Shown: positions 25,412-34,131 of the stretch, in pieces | Numbering within the stretch: position 1 is the first letter of the stretch | Layout: every line of letters begins with the position of its first letter | Source of the DNA: Microbacterium aerolatum | GTDB lineage: Bacteria; Actinomycetota; Actinomycetes; Actinomycetales; Microbacteriaceae | DNA length: 64,000 nucleotides | Assembly (NCBI RefSeq): GCF_007988825.1 | Contig: NZ_BJUW01000001.1 | Coordinates: 186,001 to 250,000 of the forward strand | Direction of reading: 5' to 3' | The notes under the pieces: generated by a model | What the model was told of the DNA's origin: nothing | The model's database searches: none | Seen by the model: the letters and a program-made list of their open reading frames with translations, nothing else | Position numbers and translations under genes: made by a program

Positions 25412-25729
25412 ATGCTCATCGCCTTCTCCGTCGCACCCTCCGGCACAGGAAACACCGACGGCTCGGTGCACGACGCGGTCGCCGCCGCCGTCAGGGTGGT
25501 CCGTGAATCCGGACTGCCGCACCGCACCACGAGCATGTTCACCGAGATCGAGGGGCCTGACTGGGACACCGTGATGTCAGTGGTGAAGCGCGCCACTGAG
25601 GCGGTGATGCCGTTCGGCTCCCGGGTGTCGCTCGTCCTCAAGGCCGACATCAGGCCCGGTTACTCGGGCGAGCTCGACGCCAAGATCGACCGCCTCGAAG
25701 CGGCGATCGGAGACGACGAAGCCCAGTAG
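25412..25729 (+). CDS. MTH1187/YkoF-type thiamine-binding-like protein
   Basis: A 105-residue ferredoxin-like fold protein of the MTH1187/UPF0045 family. The N-terminus LIAFSVAPSGTGNTDGSVHDAVAAAVRVVRESGLPHRT and TSMFTEIEGPDWDTVMSVVKRAT match the family. Members are small oligomeric proteins proposed to bind thiamine or related ligands; the exact job is unsettled. The start has a GAGGA Shine-Dalgarno 5 bases upstream. Its TAG stop codon is also the first half of the TAGCAT -10 of the next gene. Confidence 0.75.
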   Translation: MLIAFSVAPSGTGNTDGSVHDAVAAAVRVVRESGLPHRTTSMFTEIEGPDWDTVMSVVKRATEAVMPFGSRVSLVLKADIRPGYSGELDAKIDRLEAAIGDDEAQ

Positions 25730-25732
25730 CAT
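25727..25732 (+). promoter_or_regulatory. -10 hexamer TAGCAT overlapping the preceding stop codon
   Basis: TAGCAT lies 6 bases before the GTG of the MFS gene. Its first three bases are the TAG stop of the preceding gene, so one triplet serves both signals. Confidence 0.5.
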
Positions 25733-25738
25733 TGTCGG

Positions 25739-26956
25739 GTGAACCACTCCTCGACCAGGTCGAGGGGTGCGGCGATGATGGCGCTCCTCTCCCTCGCCAT
25801 CGGCTCCTTCGGCATCGGCATGACCGAGTTCGTCGTCATGGGCCTCCTGCCCGACATCGCGCGCGACCTGCGCCCGGAACTCTGGGCAGCATCACCTGAA
25901 GAGGCGATAGGACAGACCGGTGTCCTCGTCTCGCTGTACGCGCTCGGCGTCGTGATCGGCGCTCCGACGATCGCGGGGCTGGTCGCTCGATTCCCCCGGC
26001 ACCGGGTCATGATCGGCCTGGCCATTGCGCTCACCGTGTTCAACGCCCTGACCGTGGTCCTGCCGACCTTCGAGCTCGTGGGCGCGTCGCGCCTGCTCGC
26101 GGGACTGCCGCACGGCGCGTACTTCGGCATCGGAGCGCTGGTCGCCGCCGACGTGCTCGGCCCCGGCAAGCGCGCCCAGGGTGTGGCGTTCATCCTCACC
26201 GGACTCACGATCGCCAACGTCATCGGCGTGCCGCTGGGCACCTTTCTCGGGCAGCAGTGGGGCTGGCGGACGGCCTTCCTGGTCGTCACGCTCGTGTTCG
26301 CCGCCGCGACCGCGTGCATCGCCGCCTTCGTGCCGAAGCGTCCGGGAGAACCGGGACGCACGCTGCGCTCGGAGCTCGGCGTGTTCCGCGTCGGGCAGGT
26401 CTGGCTCACGCTCGGGGTCGGCGCGATCGGTTTCGGCGGCTTCTTCGCCGTCTACAGCTACGTCGCCCCGCTCGTCACGGATGTCGCCGGTTCTCCGGAC
26501 TGGGCGGTGCCGATCGTGCTCGTCGTCGTCGGTCTCGGGATGACGGTCGGCAATCTGCTCGGCGGATACATGGCGGATCGCGACCTGCGTCGCACGCTGC
26601 TGGTGGGCATGGGCGGGCTCGCCCTGGTGCTCGTGCTGCTGGCGCTGCTGTCGTCGCAGATCATCCTGCTCACGGTTCTCGCATTCGGTGTCGGGCTGGT
26701 GTCGTCGGTACTGAGCCCCGCGATCCAGACCCGACTGATGGACGTCGCAGGGGACAACCAGTCCATCGCCGCCGCGCTGAACCACTCCGCGCTGAACATC
26801 GGCAACAGCCTCGGCGCCTTCCTCGGCGGCACGGTGATCTCACTCGGCTGGGGGTTCACAGCACCTGCATGGATCGGGGCGCTGCTCGCCCTGGTCGGAC
26901 TGGCGATCGCCGCGATCGCCTACCGCAGCGAGCGGGTGGCCGTCGCAATAGGGTGA
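25739..26956 (+). CDS. MFS transporter of the AraJ/DHA1 type
   Basis: A 405-residue, twelve-helix major facilitator of the DHA1 drug:H+ antiporter class related to AraJ/YdhP sugar- or drug-exporters. It begins MALLSLAIGSFGIGMTEFVVMGLLPDIARDL, the family's typical first helix. It has the motif A region LVARFPRHRVMIGL between helices 2 and 3, and LGTFLGQQWGWRTAFLV in helix 5. Substrate unknown. The leaderless GTG start is set by TAGCAT. No regulator gene is next to it. Confidence 0.85.
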   Translation: MNHSSTRSRGAAMMALLSLAIGSFGIGMTEFVVMGLLPDIARDLRPELWAASPEEAIGQTGVLVSLYALGVVIGAPTIAGLVARFPRHRVMIGLAIALTVFNALTVVLPTFELVGASRLLAGLPHGAYFGIGALVAADVLGPGKRAQGVAFILTGLTIANVIGVPLGTFLGQQWGWRTAFLVVTLVFAAATACIAAFVPKRPGEPGRTLRSELGVFRVGQVWLTLGVGAIGFGGFFAVYSYVAPLVTDVAGSPDWAVPIVLVVVGLGMTVGNLLGGYMADRDLRRTLLVGMGGLALVLVLLALLSSQIILLTVLAFGVGLVSSVLSPAIQTRLMDVAGDNQSIAAALNHSALNIGNSLGAFLGGTVISLGWGFTAPAWIGALLALVGLAIAAIAYRSERVAVAIG

Positions 26957-26960
26957 GGGC

Positions 26961-27590
26961 ATGGATGCGACGATGCTCGTGGGCGGAACGGCCGTGCTGC
27001 TGCGCGAGGGCGCCGATGGTCTGGAAACGCTGCTGATCCGCCGCCCCGATCGTGGGTCGTTCGCCGGCGCATGGGTGTTCCCCGGCGGTGTCGTCGAAGA
27101 CGCCGATGTCGTTCCGGGGGAGAGCGAGGAGCGGATCGCCGCTCGTGCCGCTGCCCGTGAGTGCGCGGAGGAGGTGGGGCTGCGGCCGCAGGGCCTGCAC
27201 GTGCTGTCCTGCTGGGTGCCGCCGGCAGAGGCGCCCAAGCGGGTGCGCACCTGGTTCTTCCTCGCCGGTGCGCCGGAGGGCGACGTACTGCGGCTTGCGC
27301 CCGACGAGGTCATCGACGCGCAGTGGCTCACGCCGTCCGAGGCGTTCCGCCGTCATGCCGCAGCCGAGGCGCTCCTGTTCCCTCCCACCTGGGTGACGCT
27401 GGACTGGCTCGCGAAGCGGTCATCGGTCGACGAGGCGCTGGCGGCGGCATCCGTCCCCGAACTGTACGAGACGCACCTCATCGGCGGCGGAGTGTTCGTA
27501 TGGGGCGGAGATGCGGAGCATCCCGAGGGCGGCGAGGGCCGACACCGCATCGACACCTCGGTGCTGCCCTGGGTGTACGCGCGCGACTGA
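26961..27590 (+). CDS. Nudix hydrolase
   Basis: A 209-residue Nudix protein. The Nudix box is seen as VFPGGVVEDADVV...ESEERIAARAAARECAEEVGL, ending in the standard REcAEEVGL metal-binding helix. It has a longer insert than the minimal 23-residue box, as in NUDT19/CoA-diphosphatase-like members. The C-terminal half contains TWVTLDWLAKRSSVDEALAAAS. The substrate could be CoA derivatives or another nucleoside diphosphate; this cannot be decided from the sequence. The ATG has TAGGGT 6 bases upstream, and that hexamer lies in the last codons of the MFS gene. It converges on metX with 3 bases between the stops. Confidence 0.85.
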   Translation: MDATMLVGGTAVLLREGADGLETLLIRRPDRGSFAGAWVFPGGVVEDADVVPGESEERIAARAAARECAEEVGLRPQGLHVLSCWVPPAEAPKRVRTWFFLAGAPEGDVLRLAPDEVIDAQWLTPSEAFRRHAAAEALLFPPTWVTLDWLAKRSSVDEALAAASVPELYETHLIGGGVFVWGGDAEHPEGGEGRHRIDTSVLPWVYARD

Positions 27591-27593
27591 GCG

Positions 27594-28802
27594 TCAGGCC
27601 TCGAGCAACCGGCGCAGGTGCCTGCCGACAGCATCCGTCTCGATGAGGAAGCCGTCGTGCCCGAAATCGCTCGTCAGCACGACCGCCTGATCCCCGTCGA
27701 TCGTGTTCGGGATGCTGCGCGCGATGCGGTGCTGCCCGTCGACCGGGAACAGTCGGTCGGTGTCGATGCCGAGAACGAGAGTCGTCGCCGTGACGGACTG
27801 CAGCGCCGTCTCGACGCCGCCGCGATCGCGACCGACGTCGTGCGAGTTCATCGCCTCGACGAGGGTGAGATAGCTGTTCGCGTCGAAGCGGCGGGTGAAC
27901 TTGTTGCCGTGGAAGTCGAGGTACGACTCGACGGCGAATCGTCCGCCACGGCCGAGCGGGGAGACCTCGGACTGCCAGGAGCGCTGGAAGCGCTGGTTCA
28001 GCTCGATCGGGCTGCGGTAGTTCAGCAGCGCCATGCGCCGTGCCAGCGCCAGGCCGCGGTGCGGGCCCTCGCCGATGCTCTGGTCGTAGTACTCGCCGCC
28101 CTGGAAGCGCGGGTCGATGCGGATGGCCTCCAGCTGCACCGAGTTCAGCGCGATCTGGTCGGCGGTGTTCACCGGCGGAGAGGACAGGACGGCCAGACGC
28201 TCGACGCGCTCCGGGTGCGTGATCGCCCACTCCAGCGCGTGCATCCCGCCCATGGAGCCGCCCACGACGCCCGCCCAGCGGTCGATGCCGAGCGCGTCGG
28301 CGAGGCGCACCTGCGAGGCGACCTGGTCGCGCACTGTCAAGTACGGGAAGCGAGATGCCCACTCATAGCCGTCCGGGGCGATGCTCGCCGGACCGGTGGA
28401 GCCCTGGCATCCGCCGAGCATGTTCGGCGCGATGACGAACCATCGGTCGGTGTCGAGAGGGGCGCCCGGCCCGACGATGTCCTCCCACCAGCCGGCCGTC
28501 GGATGCCCGCGGCCGGCGTCGCCGCGCAGGTGGCTGTCGCCGGTGAGCGCGTGCAGCACGAGGATCGCGTTGTCGCGGGCGGCGTTCAGCTCGCCCCACG
28601 ATTCGTAGGCGATGCGGATGCTGGGCAGCTCCTGCCCGCTCTCGGTGCGGAAGGCGCCGAAGGACGCGAACCTGCGCGCGCCGGCCGGATCGCCGTCACG
28701 CCACGCGCCGGTGACCGGAGGGCGAGCACGGAGCAGACGAGCATCGGCCTCGGTCACGCGCGCCGACGGCACGGTGTCCTCCGAGGTGCTCTGCCAGTCC
28801 AT
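27594..28802 (-). CDS. metX: Homoserine O-acetyltransferase
   Basis: A 402-residue alpha/beta hydrolase that acetylates homoserine with acetyl-CoA, the first committed step of methionine synthesis. The nucleophile serine lies in VVGGSMGGMHALEW. LTGDSHLRGD and APNMLGGCQGSTGP form the oxyanion-hole region, FGHDGFLIETDAVG holds the catalytic His, and GIDTDRLFP the catalytic Asp. The ATG at 28802 is chosen because the fold starts just after; GAGAAT lies 6 bases upstream and GGAGG overlaps the same spot. The gene lies downstream of metY. The intergenic space holds a terminator, tandem repeats and a long palindrome. Confidence 0.94.
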   Translation of the reverse strand: MDWQSTSEDTVPSARVTEADARLLRARPPVTGAWRDGDPAGARRFASFGAFRTESGQELPSIRIAYESWGELNAARDNAILVLHALTGDSHLRGDAGRGHPTAGWWEDIVGPGAPLDTDRWFVIAPNMLGGCQGSTGPASIAPDGYEWASRFPYLTVRDQVASQVRLADALGIDRWAGVVGGSMGGMHALEWAITHPERVERLAVLSSPPVNTADQIALNSVQLEAIRIDPRFQGGEYYDQSIGEGPHRGLALARRMALLNYRSPIELNQRFQRSWQSEVSPLGRGGRFAVESYLDFHGNKFTRRFDANSYLTLVEAMNSHDVGRDRGGVETALQSVTATTLVLGIDTDRLFPVDGQHRIARSIPNTIDGDQAVVLTSDFGHDGFLIETDAVGRHLRRLLEA

Positions 28803-28867
28803 GCCTCCATTCTCGCCTGCCAGGCGGGAAGCGCGGCCAACGTTACGTGGCGGGCTCGCTCGGCACT

Positions 28868-28917
28868 TTGTGACAGAGGCGCCATCGATCGATGCCGCGG
28901 ATGTCACAAGATGGCGC
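28868..28917 (-). promoter_or_regulatory. Long palindrome with interleaved arms upstream of metX
   Basis: TTGTGACA (28868-28875) is complementary to TGTCACAA (28902-28909), with a perfect CATCGATCGATG centre, making a 42-base imperfect palindrome. A second pair, GCGCCATC (28879-28886) and GATGGCGC (28910-28917), interleaves with the first. The pairs could form either alternative hairpins or a pseudoknot in metX leader RNA. It could also be a dispersed DNA repeat. Confidence 0.4.
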
Positions 28918-28962
28918 GGATGCCCGGAAACGCGGATGCCCGGAAACGCGGATGCCCCGAAC
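28916..28962. repeat. 16-base tandem repeat, two exact units plus a variant
   Basis: GCGGATGCCCGGAAAC repeats at 28916-28931 and 28932-28947, then a variant third copy (GCGGATGCCCCGAAC) runs into the metY terminator stem. Confidence 0.8.
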
Positions 28963-28981
28963 CGCAGAGTCCGGGGCATCC
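28950..28981 (-). terminator. metY terminator hairpin
   Basis: A perfect 10-base stem GGATGCCCCG/CGGGGCATCC with a 12-base loop lies 14 bases after the metY stop. It has no T-run, which is common in high-GC Gram-positives. Confidence 0.65.
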
Positions 28982-28994
28982 CCACATTCGAGGG

Positions 28995-30317
28995 TCAGGC
29001 GCGAGCGGCCTCCGAGACGCGACGCGCGGCGGCGAGAGCCTGCTCAAGATCGGCCTTGAGGTCGTCGATGTTCTCCAGACCCACCGACAGCCGCACCAGA
29101 CCCGGCGTGACGCCCGCGGTCAGCTGCTGCTCCGGGGTGAGCTGCGAGTGCGTCGTGGATGCCGGGTGGATGACGAGCGAGCGCACGTCGCCGATGTTGG
29201 CGAGGTGGCTGAACAGCGCCAGGCTGTTGACGAACTCGCGACCGGCCTCCACTCCGCCCTTCAACTCGAACGACAGCACGGCGCCGACACCCTTGGGGGC
29301 GTACTCGTTCGCCTTCGCGTACCAGGGCGAAGACGGCAGACCCGAGTAGTTCACCGTGGCGATGTCGGAGTGGTTGTCGAGCCATTCGGCGATCTCCTGC
29401 GCGTTCTGCACGTGGCGCTCGATGCGCAGCGACAGCGTCTCGATGCCCTGGATCAGATTCCAGGCGCTCTGCGGTGCGATCGACGAACCGAGGTCGCGCA
29501 GCAGCTGCACCCGCGCCTTGATGATGTACGCGAGCGCGTCTCCGACCGCGGCCGTGTAGACGGCGCCGTGGTACGACGGGTCCGGCTGGGTGAGCTCGGG
29601 GAACTTCTCGGCGTTCTCCGACCAGGCGAACTTGCCGCCGTCGATGATCGCGCCGCCGATCGTGGTGCCGTGGCCGCCGAGGAACTTCGTCACCGAGTGC
29701 ACGACGATGTCGGCGCCGTGCTCGAACGGACGGATCAGATACGGCGTGGCGATCGTGTTGTCGACGATCAGCGGGATGCCGCTGTCGTGCGCGATGTCCG
29801 CGATGCCGCGGATGTCGAGCACGTTGATCTTCGGGTTCCCGATGGTCTCGGCGAAGAACAGCTTCGTGTTCGGGCGCACTGCAGCACGCCACTCCTCGAG
29901 GTCGTCCTGGTTCTCCACGAACGTGACCTCGATGCCGAGCTTGGCGAGCGTGTACTTGAACAGGTTGTACGTGCCGCCGTAGATCGAGCTCGACGAGACG
30001 ATGTGGTCGCCCGCCCTGGCGATGTTCAGCACCGCGAACGTCGACGCCGCCTGGCCGCTGGAGAGCACGAGGGCGCCGGTGCCCCCTTCGAGCGCCGCGA
30101 GCCGCTGCTCGAGCACGTCCTGCGTCGGGTTCTGGATGCGCGTGTAGATGTTGCCGAACTCGGCAAGGGCGAACAGGTTCGCCGCGTGGTCGGCGTTGTC
30201 GAACACGTACGACGTGGTCTGGTAGATCGGCGTGGCGCGGGCCTTGGTCACCGGGTCGGGAGCGGCGCCGGAGTGGATCTGCTTGGTCTCGAAACGCCAG
30301 GTCTCGGGTGCGGACAT
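28995..30317 (-). CDS. metY: O-acetylhomoserine sulfhydrylase
   Basis: A 440-residue PLP enzyme of the Cys/Met metabolism family that makes homocysteine from O-acetylhomoserine and sulfide. Motifs include FETKQIHSGAAPDPVTKARATPIYQTTSYVF, YTRIQNPTQDVLEQRLAALEGG, the PLP lysine in DIVVHSVTKFLGGHGTTIGG and GLVRLSVGLENIDDLKADL. Length of 430-445 fits MetY rather than cystathionine gamma-synthase (about 380). The ATG at 30317 has an AGGAGG Shine-Dalgarno, and a -35/-10 promoter lies about 50 bases upstream. With metX it forms the direct-sulfhydrylation branch. Confidence 0.94.
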   Translation of the reverse strand: MSAPETWRFETKQIHSGAAPDPVTKARATPIYQTTSYVFDNADHAANLFALAEFGNIYTRIQNPTQDVLEQRLAALEGGTGALVLSSGQAASTFAVLNIARAGDHIVSSSSIYGGTYNLFKYTLAKLGIEVTFVENQDDLEEWRAAVRPNTKLFFAETIGNPKINVLDIRGIADIAHDSGIPLIVDNTIATPYLIRPFEHGADIVVHSVTKFLGGHGTTIGGAIIDGGKFAWSENAEKFPELTQPDPSYHGAVYTAAVGDALAYIIKARVQLLRDLGSSIAPQSAWNLIQGIETLSLRIERHVQNAQEIAEWLDNHSDIATVNYSGLPSSPWYAKANEYAPKGVGAVLSFELKGGVEAGREFVNSLALFSHLANIGDVRSLVIHPASTTHSQLTPEQQLTAGVTPGLVRLSVGLENIDDLKADLEQALAAARRVSEAARA

Positions 30318-30367
30318 GTGTGCCTCCTGGGCTGTGCTGAGATGATCCGGCGGATGCCGTTCCAGAG

Positions 30368-30396
30368 AGCGTACGGAATCCCGCGTGTGTCGACAA
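30368..30396 (-). promoter_or_regulatory. metY promoter, -35 TTGTCG and -10 TACGCT
   Basis: On the minus strand TTGTCG (30396-30391) and TACGCT (30373-30368) are separated by exactly 17 bases, the SigA-type spacing. This gives a leader of roughly 45 bases before the Shine-Dalgarno-led metY start. Confidence 0.55.
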
Positions 30397-30407
30397 AGCC
30401 CGGGAAA

Positions 30408-30419
30408 TGTTACGTAACA
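30408..30419. promoter_or_regulatory. Perfect 12-base palindrome TGTTACGTAACA between metY and the SDR gene
   Basis: TGTTACGTAACA lies 12 bases upstream of the metY -35 and 33 bases upstream of the divergent TACGGT -10, so a bound factor could act on both. It does not match the McbR site known from Corynebacterium. The regulator is unknown. Confidence 0.5.
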
Positions 30420-30463
30420 CCTGCGAGAGCGGAAATCGCGCGCGGAAGCCGTACGGTGGAGGC

Positions 30464-31252
30464 ATGGCGACACGACGTGCAGTGGTGACTGGGGCGAGTT
30501 CGGGTATCGGCGAGGCGACGGTGCGCGACCTGCGCGCCCGCGGCTGGGACGTCGTGGGCGTCGCCAGACGCGCGGACCGCCTTCAGGCGCTCGCCGATGA
30601 GACCGGCGCGTCCGCGATCGCCTGCGATCTCACCGACCAGGATGCCGTCACAGCACTTCTCGCCGAGATCGATGCGGCCGGCCCCGTGCACGCCCTCGTG
30701 CAGGTCGCCGGAGGCGCCCGCGGCACCGATCGGGTCGAGAACGGCTCCACCGCGGACTGGCAGTGGATGTACGACGTGAACGTCCTGGCCACGCAGCGCC
30801 TCGTCGCCGGCATCCTGCCCCTGCTGCGGCGTGCCGCGGCAGGGGACGGCCATGGCGACCTCGTCTTCGTGACGTCGACGGCCGCTCAGACCGCGTACGC
30901 GGGCGGTGGCGGGTACAACGCCGCGAAGGCCGCCGAGTCGATGCTCGTGAAGGCCCTGCGTCAGGAGCTGAACGGCGAGCCGATCCGGGTCGTCGAGGTC
31001 GCGCCGGGGCTTGTCCACACCGAGGAGTTCACCCTGAACCGGCTCGGCGGCGATCAGGTCGCGGCCGACGCCGTGTACGCGGGCGTGGACGCTCCACTGA
31101 CCGCGCACGACGTGGCGGATGTCATCGGCTACGCGCTGGATGCCCCCGGCCATGTGAACCTCGACCTCATCACGATGCGTCCCGTCGCGCAGTCCGCGCA
31201 GCACATGCTGGCCCGCGGCCCGCTGCGGGTCCGGCCGGAGCTCGAGGACTGA
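30464..31252 (+). CDS. SDR-family oxidoreductase
   Basis: A 262-residue short-chain dehydrogenase. The cofactor motif is [16 protein letters not shown], with VARRADRL after beta-2 indicating NADP(H) preference. The active site is Ser ([14 protein letters not shown]) and the YNAAKAAE Tyr-x3-Lys. [11 protein letters not shown] covers the NxxG/N position. Resembles YdfG-like serine/3-hydroxy acid dehydrogenases, but the substrate is uncertain. TACGGT lies 6 bases before the ATG. It is divergent from metY and 5 bases upstream of ung, so co-transcription with ung is likely. Confidence 0.85.
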   Translation: MATRRAVVTGASSGIGEATVRDLRARGWDVVGVARRADRLQALADETGASAIACDLTDQDAVTALLAEIDAAGPVHALVQVAGGARGTDRVENGSTADWQWMYDVNVLATQRLVAGILPLLRRAAAGDGHGDLVFVTSTAAQTAYAGGGGYNAAKAAESMLVKALRQELNGEPIRVVEVAPGLVHTEEFTLNRLGGDQVAADAVYAGVDAPLTAHDVADVIGYALDAPGHVNLDLITMRPVAQSAQHMLARGPLRVRPELED

Positions 31253-31257
31253 CGCCT

Positions 31258-31959
31258 GTGCCGGCTCGGTCATTGGCACAGCTGGCGGACGAGGGCCTGC
31301 TGGATCCCGGCTGGGCGGAGGCGCTCGCGCCGGTGGCCGAAGTCATCAGCGGCCTCGGCGACCGGTTGCGCGCGGAGCAGGAGAACGGTGCCGGGTACCT
31401 CCCGGACGGCGCGCACGTGCTGCGCGCGTTCCAGCGCCCGCTCGCCGATGTGCGGGTGCTCATCACCGGCCAGGACCCCTATCCGACGCCCGGGCACCCG
31501 ATCGGGCTGTCGTTCGCGGTCGAGCGCCACGTGCGTCCGCTGCCGAGGAGCCTGGGCAACATCTACGCCGAGCTGCACAGCGATCTCGGCATCCCGCCGG
31601 CCCCGCACGGCGACCTGACGGCATGGAGCGACCAGGGTGTACTGCTGCTGAACAGGGTGCTCACGGTCAGGCCGGGCGCACCCGCATCCCACCGCGGCTG
31701 GGGCTGGGAGCAGGTCTCGGAGCTCGCCATCCGCACGCTCGTCGCCCGCGACCAGCCGCTCGTCGCGATCCTGTGGGGGAGGGATGCCGCGAACCTGCAG
31801 CCGCTCCTCGGCGACACTCCTGTGATCGCCTCGCCGCACCCTTCGCCGCTGTCGGCCAGACGGGGGTTCTTCGGCTCCCGGCCGTTCTCCCGCGCCAACG
31901 CGCTGCTCGAACAGCAGGGCGCGAAACCGGTGGACTGGCGCGTCGAGCGCGAACTATAG
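31258..31959 (+). CDS. ung: Uracil-DNA glycosylase, family 1
   Basis: A 233-residue enzyme that removes uracil from DNA in base-excision repair. The water-activating aspartate is D73 in [18 protein letters not shown], with Y75 blocking thymine. The second motif has the catalytic histidine H194 in [20 protein letters not shown]. The uracil-specifying Asn is within LLLNRVLTV. The GTG start at 31258 follows the SDR stop by 5 bases. Its TAG stop doubles as the first bases of the next gene's TAGGCT -10. Confidence 0.94.
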   Translation: MPARSLAQLADEGLLDPGWAEALAPVAEVISGLGDRLRAEQENGAGYLPDGAHVLRAFQRPLADVRVLITGQDPYPTPGHPIGLSFAVERHVRPLPRSLGNIYAELHSDLGIPPAPHGDLTAWSDQGVLLLNRVLTVRPGAPASHRGWGWEQVSELAIRTLVARDQPLVAILWGRDAANLQPLLGDTPVIASPHPSPLSARRGFFGSRPFSRANALLEQQGAKPVDWRVEREL

Positions 31960-31962
31960 GCT
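31957..31962 (+). promoter_or_regulatory. -10 hexamer TAGGCT made from the ung stop codon
   Basis: TAGGCT begins with the TAG stop of ung and lies 6 bases before the ATG of the GNAT gene. Confidence 0.55.
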
Positions 31963-31968
31963 GAACGC

Positions 31969-32571
31969 ATGCAGTTCGAGCCCGGCGACCAGCGTCGACG
32001 GCTGCCGCGCCACCTGCGCGCACCCGAGCCCGCGCCGGACGAGTTCTCGTTCACGATCCGCCCTGCGCGCGCGGGCGATCTGCCCGATGTCAGGGCCATC
32101 TACAACCACTACGTGGAGAATTCCGTCGTCACCTTCGACGAGAAACCGTCGACGCACCGCTACTGGCGCGAGAAGTTCGCGATGCTGACGAAGCTGAAGC
32201 TGCCGTTCCTCGTCGCAGTGACTCCCACGAGCCAGGTCATCGGGTACGCGCTCGTGCAGCCGTGGGCGAGCAAATCCGCGTACCGCTACACGGTCGAGAA
32301 CTCGATATACCTCGGGCCCGGGGCCGGCGGAAAGGGGCTCGGCTCGGCGCTCCTGCAGGCGCTGATCGAGGCCTGCGAGCAGATCGGCCTGCGCGAGATC
32401 GTGGCCGTGATCAGCGACAGCGGCGCAGAGGCGTCGATCCGCTTGCACGAGCGGCACGGTTTCGCCGAGGTGGGGCGGATGGGGCGCGTCGGGTTCAAGT
32501 TCGGCCGGTCGCTCGGCACGGTCTACCTGCAGCGCTCGCTCAAGCCGAAGCCGCGTCGCCGCCGGGGATGA
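31969..32571 (+). CDS. GNAT acetyltransferase, phosphinothricin/methionine-sulfoximine type
   Basis: A 200-residue N-acetyltransferase. After about 23 N-terminal residues the fold starts with FTIRPARAGDLPDVRAIYNHYVENSVVTFDEKP, diagnostic of the PAT/Bar/YncA group. The acetyl-CoA loop is GPGAGGKGLGSALLQALIE. YRYTVENSIYLGP and NSGAEASIRLHERHGFAEVG-like segments also match. Such proteins acetylate methionine sulfoximine or related amino-acid analogues; the physiological substrate is uncertain. The start is leaderless (TAGGCT). The 3' end overlaps the convergent ABC gene by 32 bases. Confidence 0.85.
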   Translation: MQFEPGDQRRRLPRHLRAPEPAPDEFSFTIRPARAGDLPDVRAIYNHYVENSVVTFDEKPSTHRYWREKFAMLTKLKLPFLVAVTPTSQVIGYALVQPWASKSAYRYTVENSIYLGPGAGGKGLGSALLQALIEACEQIGLREIVAVISDSGAEASIRLHERHGFAEVGRMGRVGFKFGRSLGTVYLQRSLKPKPRRRRG

Positions 32572-33343
32572 CGGGGATCGCGGAGAGCAGTCGCCTGGTG
32601 TAGTCCTGCTGCGGGTGCAGCAGCACATCGGCGGTGGAGCCGCGCTCGACGATGCGGCCGTCCTTCATGACCGCGACCGTGTCGCAGAGGTTCTGCACCA
32701 CTCCGATGTCGTGCGAGACCAGGATGAGCGTGAGGTCCTCCGTCTCGAGCAGGCCGCGCAGGACTTCGAGGATCTGCGCGCGCACGGTGACGTCGAGGGC
32801 GGAGAGCGGCTCGTCGCCGACCAGGATGCGCGGGCGGTGCACGATGGCACGGGCGATCGCGACCCGCTGTCGCTGCCCGCCGGAGAACTCGTGCGGGTAC
32901 CGCTCGGCCATCGCCGGATCCAGACCGACCTGCGTCAGCACCTCCCGCACACGCGCACGCCGGTCGCCGTCGATCCCGAGGGCCCACAGCGGCTCGGCGA
33001 TGATCTGCCCCGCGCTCATGCGTGGATCCAGTGACGCGTACGGGTCCTGGAACACGAGTCCGGTCGCCCGGCGGATCCAGTGCAGCGATCGGGCGGATGC
33101 CGCGGCATCCACCCGCTTCCCGTCGACGTCCACGGTGCCGGCGGTCGGCCGGTCCAGACCGAGCAGGAGCCTCACGAGAGTGGACTTGCCCGAGCCGGAC
33201 TCGCCGATGACGCCGATCGACTCGCCGGCCTCGATGCGCAGATCGGTCGGATGCAGTGCGGACTGCGTACGGGCGCGCTCGAACATCGTGTGCTTCGGCA
33301 CCGGGAACTCCCGGCTCAGCCCGTGGGTCTCGATGAGGCTCAT
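32540..33343 (-). CDS. Peptide-type ABC transporter ATPase, OppF-like
   Basis: A 267-residue nucleotide-binding subunit of a dipeptide/oligopeptide importer. The Walker A is [20 protein letters not shown]. The Q-loop is [18 protein letters not shown], the signature [15 protein letters not shown], and the Walker [24 protein letters not shown], with the H-loop in [12 protein letters not shown]. The N-terminus [34 protein letters not shown] is the OppF-style opening. The C-terminal region lacks the extended oligopeptide iron-sulfur-like tail. It is coupled to the OppD-like gene by a 4-base overlap. Confidence 0.9.
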   Translation of the reverse strand: MSLIETHGLSREFPVPKHTMFERARTQSALHPTDLRIEAGESIGVIGESGSGKSTLVRLLLGLDRPTAGTVDVDGKRVDAAASARSLHWIRRATGLVFQDPYASLDPRMSAGQIIAEPLWALGIDGDRRARVREVLTQVGLDPAMAERYPHEFSGGQRQRVAIARAIVHRPRILVGDEPLSALDVTVRAQILEVLRGLLETEDLTLILVSHDIGVVQNLCDTVAVMKDGRIVERGSTADVLLHPQQDYTRRLLSAIPVIPGGDAASA

Positions 33344-34131
33344 GCACCGCCGCCTTCCGGTCGCCACAGCGTCGCGGTGGCGTCGCGCAGCAACCCCTGG
33401 GTGACGGGGGATGCCGGCGCGGACAGCAGCGTCGGCACCGGCGCGGCTTCGACGAGCCTGCCGTTCTCGAGGACCACGCCGTGCGTGGCGACCTGCGCGA
33501 GGACGGCGAGGTCGTGGGTGATGAACATCAGGGACATGCCCTGCTCCGAGACGAGCGAGAGCAGCAGCTGGAGGATCTCGGCCTGGATGGTGACGTCGAG
33601 CGCCGTGGTCGGCTCATCCGCGATCAGCAGCCGCGGCCGGCAGGCGAGCGCCATCGCGATCGCGACCCGCTGCCGCTGACCGCCCGAGAGCTGATGCGGG
33701 TACTTGTCGACGATCGTCTCCGGGTCGGGCAGGCGCACGCGCGCGGCCTCTTCGATCGCGCGGGCGCGCGCTTCGCGCTTGCCCACCCCGGTGTGGATGC
33801 GAATGGACTCCGCGATCTGACGACCGACCGTGCGGATCGGGTTGAGCGCCGTGCGCGGCTCCTGGAAGACGATGCCGATGTCGTCGCCGCGGAAGCGGGC
33901 GAGTTCCCGGTCCGGCATCCCGATCAGCTCGGTGCCGTCCCAGCGGATGCTGCCGTGCGCCTGCGCGCCGTCGGGCAGCAGGCCGAGCACGGCGAGGGCC
34001 GTGATCGACTTGCCGGAGCCCGACTCGCCGATCAGGCCGAGGCGTGCGCCGTCGGGAACCTCGAAGGAGATTCCGTCCACGACCCGGCGGCCGTCGACCT
34101 CGACGACGAGATCCTGCACTTCGAGGCTCAT
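33340..34131 (-). CDS. Peptide-type ABC transporter ATPase, OppD-like
   Basis: A 263-residue ATPase subunit. The Walker A is [22 protein letters not shown], the signature [40 protein letters not shown]. The Q-loop is [24 protein letters not shown], and [26 protein letters not shown] follows. It forms the ATPase heterodimer with the OppF-like subunit. Both ends overlap neighbours by ATGA (34131/34128 and 33343/33340), so the operon is tightly coupled in the order binding protein, permease 1, permease 2, OppD, OppF. Confidence 0.9.
   Translation of the reverse strand: MSLEVQDLVVEVDGRRVVDGISFEVPDGARLGLIGESGSGKSITALAVLGLLPDGAQAHGSIRWDGTELIGMPDRELARFRGDDIGIVFQEPRTALNPIRTVGRQIAESIRIHTGVGKREARARAIEEAARVRLPDPETIVDKYPHQLSGGQRQRVAIAMALACRPRLLIADEPTTALDVTIQAEILQLLLSLVSEQGMSLMFITHDLAVLAQVATHGVVLENGRLVEAAPVPTLLSAPASPVTQGLLRDATATLWRPEGGGA

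Noticed and set aside
28803..30463. SAM or other methionine riboswitch upstream of metX or metY
   Set aside because: No stem order or conserved residues of known SAM classes could be recognised; reported instead as a structured gap of unknown type.
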